From positions 1-64,000 of the forward strand of contig JARLIH010000175.1 of assembly GCA_031291845.1 (NCBI GenBank): DNA of 64,000 nt. Direction: 5' to 3'. The translations under genes and the position numbers were made by a program. The notes beneath the pieces were generated by a model. It was not told the origin of the DNA and did no database searches. It saw nothing but the letters and a program-made list of their open reading frames with translations. The stretch's first letter is position 1. The number at the start of each line of letters is the position of its first letter. This DNA comes from Isosphaeraceae bacterium. GTDB taxonomy: Bacteria > Planctomycetota > Planctomycetia > Isosphaerales > Isosphaeraceae. Below are positions 58,902 through 64,000 of this stretch, one piece after another.

Positions 58902-60407
58902 ATGCTGTCGACCCGCCCCTTACCTACGAACGGGCTCTTCAGCCAGTACCAGACGACGGCGTTCGACGAGATGTTCGCCGAGTCGGTGGTCCCTCGTCCC
59001 CACTATGCTCAGCTTTGTGAGCGTCTCGACGAGCTCGGGGCCGACGAGCTCCAGCGCCGGGCGAAGGCGGCCGACCTGTCGATGCGCCACCAGGGCATTA
59101 CCTTTACCGTCTATGGGAGGGGACAGGGGGTCGAGCGCATCATCCCGTTTGACCCAGTCCCACGCTTGATCTCGGCCGCGGAGTGGGACCGCATCGAGCG
59201 CGGGCTCAAACAGCGGGTCCGCGCGCTTAACCTGTTCATCAAGGACGTCTACCACGACCGCCTGATCCTCAAGGACCGGGTCGTTCCCGCCGAGCTCGTG
59301 CTGGGTGCATCGGGCTACCGGCGCGAGATGGTCGGGCTCGACGTCCCCAAGGACGTGTACGTCCACGTCTCCGGTATCGACCTCATCCGCGACAGCGACG
59401 GCGAGTACCTCGTCCTGGAAGACAACTGCCGAACGCCCTCGGGCGTCAGCTATGTGCTCCAGAACCGGCAGGTGATGAAGCACGTCTTCCCCTTCCTGTT
59501 CCAGCAGTACAGCATCCGGCCGGTCGAGGAGTACGCCGAGAACCTCCTCGCCGTGCTCCGACACATTGCACCGGCTGGCTGCGATGAGCCGACGGTCGTC
59601 GTCCTGACCCCCGGCCAGTACAACTCCGCCTACTACGAGCACAGCTTCCTCGCGCGCTCGATGGGGGTCGAGCTGGTCGAGGGGCGCGACCTGCTCTTCG
59701 ACCGCGGCCAGATCTTCATGAAGACCACCCGCGGGCTACGGCGGGTCGACGTGGTCTACCGCCGGGTCGACGACGATTTCCTCGACCCGCTCGCCTTCCG
59801 CTCGGACAGCCAGCTCGGCGTCGCGGGCATCGTCGGGGCCTACCGCGCGGGGAGCGTCGGGCTGGCCAACGCGATCGGCACGGGCGTGGCCGACGACAAG
59901 GGGATCTACCCGTTCGTCCCCAACATCATCCGCTACTACCTGAACGAGGACGCGCTCCTGCCGAACGTCGAGACCTTCCGCCCGCTCGTCCCGGCGCACC
60001 GGCAGCACATCCTGGCAAACCTGGAAACCTTGGTCGTCAAGGCGGTCGACGCGTCGGGGGGCTACGGGATGCTGATCGGCCCCGCCTCGACGGCATCCCA
60101 GCGCGAGGAGTTCGCGCGCCGGATCGAAGCGAACCCCCGCGGCTACGTCGCCCAGCCGACGATCAGCCTGAGCCTCCACCCCACATTGATCGACAACCAC
60201 CTGGAAGGCCGGCACGTCGACCTCCGCCCGTTCGTGCTCTACGGCGAGGAGATCCGCGTCCTCCCCGGCGGCCTGACCCGCGTCGCGCTCCCCCGCGGGA
60301 GCCTGGTCGTGAACAGCTCGCAGGGCGGGGGGACCAAGGACACCTGGGTGCTTCACGACACGCCCCCCGCGGCCGAACGAAAGCGCCCCGAGAACGGGGC
60401 CGCCTGA
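58902..60407 (+). CDS. Circularly permuted ATP-grasp type 2 family protein (DUF404/DUF407)
   Basis: 501 residues from the ATG at 58902. It follows the CP_ATPgrasp_2 family throughout: FDEMFAESVVPRPHYAQL, ITFTVYGRGQGVERIIPFDPVPR, LNLFIKDVYHDRLILKD, LVLEDNCRTPSGVSYVLQNR, RVDVVYRRVDDDFLDPLAF, GIYPFVPNIIRYYL and NVETFRP. The ATP-binding DASGGYGM segment and the late SSQGGGTKDTWVL are also conserved. The family is predicted, from comparative genomics, to form amide/peptide bonds and is nearly always encoded with an alpha-E protein and a transglutaminase-like protein, exactly as here. Cytoplasmic; the product is unknown. Confidence 0.93.
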   Translation: MLSTRPLPTNGLFSQYQTTAFDEMFAESVVPRPHYAQLCERLDELGADELQRRAKAADLSMRHQGITFTVYGRGQGVERIIPFDPVPRLISAAEWDRIERGLKQRVRALNLFIKDVYHDRLILKDRVVPAELVLGASGYRREMVGLDVPKDVYVHVSGIDLIRDSDGEYLVLEDNCRTPSGVSYVLQNRQVMKHVFPFLFQQYSIRPVEEYAENLLAVLRHIAPAGCDEPTVVVLTPGQYNSAYYEHSFLARSMGVELVEGRDLLFDRGQIFMKTTRGLRRVDVVYRRVDDDFLDPLAFRSDSQLGVAGIVGAYRAGSVGLANAIGTGVADDKGIYPFVPNIIRYYLNEDALLPNVETFRPLVPAHRQHILANLETLVVKAVDASGGYGMLIGPASTASQREEFARRIEANPRGYVAQPTISLSLHPTLIDNHLEGRHVDLRPFVLYGEEIRVLPGGLTRVALPRGSLVVNSSQGGGTKDTWVLHDTPPAAERKRPENGAA

Positions 60408-60423
60408 GAGGACCCTTTCCCCG

Positions 60424-61386
60424 ATGCTTTTGAGCCGAGTCGCCGAGAACCTCTACTGGATGAGCCGCTACGTCGAACGCGCCGAGAACCTGGCCCGGCT
60501 CCTCCATGTCGGGTTCTACCTCGAGCTCGACGCCGCCGAGCTCGCGCGCGAGGGGGGCAACGGACCGGTCGACAGCCTCCTCACCATCTTCGCCTGCCGG
60601 GACGCCTACGCCGCCGGCGGGGGCACCGGAGAGCGCGACGAGATCCTGCGGTTCCTGACCTTCGACCGCCAGAACCCCCAATCGGTCCTGCGCCTGGTGG
60701 CCTCCGCCCGCGAGAACGCCCGCGGGACCCAGGAGACCGTCAGCGCTGAGGCCTGGAGCCACGTCAACCGCCTCTACCTCTTCCTCTCCGGCCCCCGCGC
60801 CCAGCGCCGGTTCCGGGCGAGCCCGTCCCGGTTCTTCGACGCCGTGAAACGGGCGTGCATCCTCTTCGGCGGCTTGATCGACAGCACGCTGCCACGGACC
60901 GAAACCTTTCACTTCCTCCAGGTCGGCCGCTACCTCGAGCGGGTCGACCAGATGAGCCGGGTCCTGCTCTCGAAGAGCCCTGCGCTCAGCCCGGCCGGGC
61001 CGGGCAATGGGGCCCTGTCGATGGGCCTGGTCCACTGGACGAGCCTCCTGCGGAGCTGCTCGGCCTACGAGGCCTACCTCCGGTCGCACCACGACCGGAT
61101 CGACCCGGTCAGCGTCGTGCGCTACCTCGTGCTCGACCCTGACTTCCCCCGCTCCGTCCGGTTCGGCATCGCGCGCTGTCGCGAGTCCCTCCACGAGGTC
61201 TCCGGCGGCGACGCCGACGAATTCCGCTCCGAAGCCGAGCGCCGGCTCGGCCGGCTCGACAGCGACCTGCGCTACCTCGACGTCGACGAGATCTTCGAGC
61301 GCGGGCTCCCCACGTTCCTGACCGGCGTACAAGACGCCTGCGGGCGCATCGGCGAAGAGATCCACCACGCGTACTTTGCGAGCTGA
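60424..61386 (+). CDS. Alpha-E domain protein (DUF403)
   Basis: 320 residues starting LLSRVAENLYWMSRYVERAENLARLL, the hallmark of the alpha-helical alpha-E family, followed by QETVSAEAWSHVNRLYLFL, FHFLQVGRYLERVDQMSRVLL and a PRSVRFGI segment near the end. The whole protein is helical without membrane segments. It has no known catalytic residue set and is thought to act with the ATP-grasp protein encoded 16 bp upstream. The short spacing points to a single transcript. Confidence 0.93.
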   Translation: MLLSRVAENLYWMSRYVERAENLARLLHVGFYLELDAAELAREGGNGPVDSLLTIFACRDAYAAGGGTGERDEILRFLTFDRQNPQSVLRLVASARENARGTQETVSAEAWSHVNRLYLFLSGPRAQRRFRASPSRFFDAVKRACILFGGLIDSTLPRTETFHFLQVGRYLERVDQMSRVLLSKSPALSPAGPGNGALSMGLVHWTSLLRSCSAYEAYLRSHHDRIDPVSVVRYLVLDPDFPRSVRFGIARCRESLHEVSGGDADEFRSEAERRLGRLDSDLRYLDVDEIFERGLPTFLTGVQDACGRIGEEIHHAYFAS

Positions 61387-61425
61387 CACATCCCCACCAC
61401 CACCCCTTCCCTTCAAGGCACGGCC

Positions 61426-62388
61426 ATGCTGCTGAGCATCCAGCACGAGACGAAGCTGATGTATTCGGAGCCGGTGTCGGAGACGGTCTTCGAGGTCCGG
61501 ATGGCCCCCCCGTCGAACGAGGACCAGACGAACCTGGGCTATCGCCTGCGGATCACGCCCGGCGCGCCCGTGACCTCGTACCGGGACGGGTTCGGGAACC
61601 GGGTGGACCTGTTCAACATGCTGACCTCGTACCGCGAGCTCGTCGTGCGCGCCACGACCGTCGCGCGCACCCACCGCCGGATCGGCGACGTGCGGCTCGC
61701 CGAGGTGGCCTGGAACCCCGACCACGCCGGGGCCGAGGCCCTCGAGTTCGTCCAGCCGAGCCCCCTTGTCGACCACTCCCCGGCGCTCGACGAGTTCGTC
61801 GCGAGCCTGCCGTATCCCTCGGGTTCGCTCCTCTCGGTCGTGCAGACGGTGATCGACGCGGTCCGCCGCCGGCTCAAGTACGAGAAGAAGGTGACGACCG
61901 CGCGCACGCCCGTCGGCGAGGCGCTGGAGCTTGGCCGAGGGGTCTGCCAGGACTACTCCCACCTGTTCCTGGGCGCCTGCCGCGCCCTGGGGATCCCCGC
62001 GCGCTACGTCAGCGGCTACGTCCACGCCCCGGGCGAGCTTGCCACCCACGCCTGGTGCCAGGTCTGGGCCGACCGCTCGGGCTGGATCGACGTTGACCCG
62101 ACTCACGGCAACTTCCTCGACGACAATTACGTGGCGACCGCCTTCGGGCGCGATTACAGTGACGTACCTCCGAACCGAGGGGTGTGGAAGGGCCTGGCCG
62201 AGGAGACGATCCACGTCGCCGTGAAGACCGAGGCCCTCGAGCGCATGCCCCACGACTGGAGCGAGTGGGGAATCGGCGGCCCGCGCGCAGGGGACTCCTG
62301 GACCCAAAAAGCCCAGCATCCCCGCCGGTTCCACGGCCCGAAGGTCCAGCTCGGATACCGGCAGCAGCAGGGCCAGCAGCAACAATGA
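61426..62388 (+). CDS. Transglutaminase-like cysteine peptidase family protein
   Basis: 320 residues. The N-terminal beta domain (IQHETKLMYSEPVSETVFEVRM) matches the 'bacterial transglutaminase-like N-terminal' region, and the core has the full triad: Cys174 in GVCQDYSH, His208 in THAWCQVW and Asp224 in IDVDPTHG. In this conserved gene trio the protein is predicted to be a peptidase that removes or processes the ATP-grasp product. No signal peptide. The C-terminus is a Gln-rich tail. It lies 39 bp after the alpha-E gene. Acts probably in the cytoplasm with its partners. Confidence 0.93.
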   Translation: MLLSIQHETKLMYSEPVSETVFEVRMAPPSNEDQTNLGYRLRITPGAPVTSYRDGFGNRVDLFNMLTSYRELVVRATTVARTHRRIGDVRLAEVAWNPDHAGAEALEFVQPSPLVDHSPALDEFVASLPYPSGSLLSVVQTVIDAVRRRLKYEKKVTTARTPVGEALELGRGVCQDYSHLFLGACRALGIPARYVSGYVHAPGELATHAWCQVWADRSGWIDVDPTHGNFLDDNYVATAFGRDYSDVPPNRGVWKGLAEETIHVAVKTEALERMPHDWSEWGIGGPRAGDSWTQKAQHPRRFHGPKVQLGYRQQQGQQQQ

Positions 62389-62427
62389 TCTAAGATTTGG
62401 CGGCGGCCCCCAGAAAAGGGGATCATC

Positions 62428-63078
62428 ATGAGGCGAGCGACGAACTGCGTCTGGGTCGTGATCCTCGCGGCCGCTCTGCCAACCTCGTTGGCGGCCCCAC
62501 CCGCCCCGAGCCCACCGGCCGCCCGCGTGATCGGCAGCCACCAGGTCGATCGCTACGCGGCCATCGAACGGGTCCGCGAGGTGCTCCTGAAGGACCCGAA
62601 CAACCTGACGGACTGGGTCCTCCTGGGCGAGCTGGCCCAGGAGGTCGCCGAGGAAGCGCCGGCCGACCGCGCCCCCGGCTACTACCGCCTGGCGCACGAT
62701 TCCTACGCCAACGCCCTGACGCTCCAGCCGAACAACGCCGGGCTCAAGGCCGCCGCCCGGTTCGCCGAGGAGCAAGAGAAAAAGGCCGAACAGATCCAGC
62801 AGACCCGCGCCCGCGCGACGGCCGCCTACCTCGAAGCCCGCCGCCGCGAGCTCGCCCGGTCGGGTCACGCGCCGACCGTGCGGACCTACACCACCGCGGC
62901 CGCCGTGACGTACCCCCGCTACCAGGGCTATGTCGGCCAACAGGGGGTCCCTTACACGTACCAGGAGCATTACGAGTCCTTCTTCGGCCCGGTGCAGCCG
63001 CGGCCGGGTGAGGGGGAAGTCACCGCGACCGAACGCTCCGCGCTCGTGAAACCCGGGGCCCTGGCCGCCCCCCCTTGA
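62428..63078 (+). CDS. Secreted TPR-like protein following the ATP-grasp cluster
   Basis: 216 residues with an AAAAGGGG site and a signal peptide (VVILAAALPTSLAA). Residues ~45-125 resemble two or three TPR helices: VREVLLKDPNNLTDWVLLGELAQEV, then YRLAHDSYANALTLQPNNAGLKAAA. An Ala/Arg/Glu-rich coiled coil and a Tyr/Gln-rich tail (YPRYQGYVGQQGVPYTYQEH) complete it. No known family is certain. It starts 39 bp after the transglutaminase gene, so it is probably part of the operon, although it is not a standard member of that cluster. Confidence 0.75.
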   Translation: MRRATNCVWVVILAAALPTSLAAPPAPSPPAARVIGSHQVDRYAAIERVREVLLKDPNNLTDWVLLGELAQEVAEEAPADRAPGYYRLAHDSYANALTLQPNNAGLKAAARFAEEQEKKAEQIQQTRARATAAYLEARRRELARSGHAPTVRTYTTAAAVTYPRYQGYVGQQGVPYTYQEHYESFFGPVQPRPGEGEVTATERSALVKPGALAAPP

Positions 63079-63733
63079 TCGACGCAGGCATCTTGCGAGC
63101 GGCATCCGGGTATTTTCTTGTCTTTTCTTGCGCCGGCCGAACACGTGTTTGAGTGCTGTGAAACCCTGCTGCGCAAGGCCCAACCACATTTTCTTGTATT
63201 TCTTGGATCCTTCGTTCTCCATGAAACGGAACGCAGGACCTTTTGGAGTGCGCTGGCTTGCCGCCGCGTTCGCGCCGCGCCCGGCGCCGAAAGTTGCGGC
63301 CTGCCGCAGCACTCCAAAGGGCTGAGAGAGTCGTCAACGACGAAGCCGATTGCGTTTCCCTACCCTTATATGCTGCACCAAGTGGGTCGTTCACCCCCTT
63401 CGGGCCCATCGCATCATTCGTCGGGGGCATGAGAACCGAAAAATGGCGGGTGGGTTGTTTCTCGTCGCTCCGCTCGCCCTCCGATTCGACCGCTCCAACA
63501 TCGTTGGGAGGCCCCCCCACGGACCTGTCCAGAGACACCCCGGCCCCCCAACCTCGGAATCCGATCCAATCCCATCTCCATCAAACATTTTAGGCAATTG
63601 TTCTGCTCAACATCCCCCGGATCGGTCGAAGGCTTTCCCTTGAAACCCCGTATTGGGAGCGCGGCCGGGCACGTCAACTGCGCGATCCCTTTGCGAGTCT
63701 GGCACCACTGTCTCCAACGGGATAAGGCCAACG
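63079..63733. other. Intergenic region upstream of the last gene
   Basis: 655 bp with no credible gene on either strand. It holds T/C-rich stretches (TTTTCTTGTCTTTTCTTG near 63112 and a related TTTTCTTGTATTTCTTG near 63190), the palindrome at 63239-63321, and a less GC-rich stretch near 63560-63610 that may contain the promoter of the last gene. Confidence 0.5.
63239..63321. repeat. TTTGGAGTGC-family palindromic element
   Basis: CCTTTTGGAGTGCGCTGGC at 63239 onward is mirrored by GCCGCAGCACTCCAAAGGG ending at 63321; the inner parts (GCCGCCGC / GCGGC) also pair, and the loop is very GC-rich. I recall near-identical TTTGGAGTGC...GCACTCCAAA elements as dispersed repeats in planctomycete and verrucomicrobial genomes, from memory only. 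Confidence 0.6.
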
Positions 63734-64000
63734 ATGAGCCGAAGGGACCGCCAGCAAGCGCATCCCCGCGTGTCGGACGAGCTCGAACGACGCTGGTTAC
63801 TCACTGCGCCGCAAATCCCCGGCAACGTAGGGCAGGTCGTGCTCAGCCAGTTCCAGCCGTTCGGGTTCAAGACGACCGTCGGGACGCAACTCCGGGATGT
63901 CACGCTCAGGGGTCCGTTCAAGATCGATGTCGTGACACCGCTGGCATCGACCGCAACGGGCCAGGCTTCCGCCAGTCCTCCTATCAATTCGGGGCTCATC
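63734..64000 (+). CDS. N-terminal part of a fourth LExRxLL-motif protein (3' end outside window)
   Basis: An ATG at 63734, preceded by AAGG, opens a frame that stays open for 89 codons to the edge of the window. The first residues are Arg-rich (MSRRDRQQAHPRVSD) and lead to LERRWLL at residues 17-23, the same motif and spacing as in the three other surface-type proteins here and most like LEERWLL at 40.3 kb. The following residues (PGNVGQVVLSQFQPFG, LRDVTLRGPFKIDVV) look like extracellular beta-sheet. Full length and domain content are unknown. Possibly the start of another large repeat protein. Confidence 0.75.
   Translation, partial: MSRRDRQQAHPRVSDELERRWLLTAPQIPGNVGQVVLSQFQPFGFKTTVGTQLRDVTLRGPFKIDVVTPLASTATGQASASPPINSGLI

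Noticed and set aside
60163-63312. A 1,049-codon open frame on the minus strand over the ATP-grasp, alpha-E and transglutaminase genes
   Set aside because: Mirror frame of three clearly conserved genes, with no start signal, domain or protein-like composition.
1-64000. tRNA, rRNA, integrase, transposase or phage genes
   Set aside because: None was recognised on either strand; the dispersed palindromes are the only signs of mobile DNA.

Overview
The window is GC-rich, gene-dense bacterial DNA and looks like a chromosomal segment of a planctomycete, most likely of the Isosphaeraceae/Gemmataceae type. The evidence is the family mix: four large or extracytoplasmic proteins with an N-terminal LExRxLL motif, two soluble-to-membrane Ser/Thr kinases, a triple-FHA membrane protein, DUF4058 and TIGR03032 homologues, a short ECF sigma factor, a Uma2 nuclease, and giant proteins built from delta-60, beta-helix and Calx-beta repeats. 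No rRNA, tRNA, CRISPR array, integrase or transposase was found. Species assignment is inference.

Layout. 1-4.4 kb: the end of an unknown gene, a YVTN beta-propeller protein, a secreted S9 peptidase and a Tat-exported intradiol-dioxygenase-like protein. 4.4-11.4 kb (minus strand): a beta-oxidation operon read as acyltransferase-like gene, fadE, fadB, fadA, with a palindromic element at each fad junction. 11.8-13.7 kb: an acetamidase/formamidase homologue and a small LExRxLL protein. 14.6-17.8 kb: a YtrA-type GntR repressor, a slipin and a membrane Ser/Thr kinase, preceded by a clear promoter/operator. 17.9-23.5 kb: a frameshifted DUF4058 gene, a CocE-type hydrolase, a carboxypeptidase-regulatory-domain protein and an ECF sigma factor. 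23.6-27.7 kb: sbtB-sbtA (bicarbonate uptake), a thioredoxin-fold protein and a cytochrome P450. 27.9-43.6 kb: two large repeat proteins flanking an SGNH hydrolase and a frameshifted TIGR03032 gene. 43.6-50.7 kb: an indoleamine-dioxygenase-like protein, a 1,701-residue GH2 glycosidase and a Uma2 nuclease. 51-58.4 kb: a kinase carrying six RSGTMIV-type repeats, a secreted protein, an M48 peptidase, a triple-FHA permease-like protein and a PilZ protein. 58.9-63.1 kb: a circularly permuted ATP-grasp / alpha-E / transglutaminase cluster with a TPR-like secreted protein. The window closes inside a fourth LExRxLL gene.

The points that most deserve attention are: (i) a possible phospho-signalling module at 51-58 kb, where a kinase with an array of threonine motifs fitting the FHA consensus lies close to a protein with three FHA domains and an ABC-2-like membrane domain but no ATPase; (ii) dispersed palindromic elements that sit exactly at gene ends and supply the stop codons of several genes; (iii) nine Calx-beta domains in perfect 333-bp register; (iv) two single-frame disruptions in otherwise well conserved genes.
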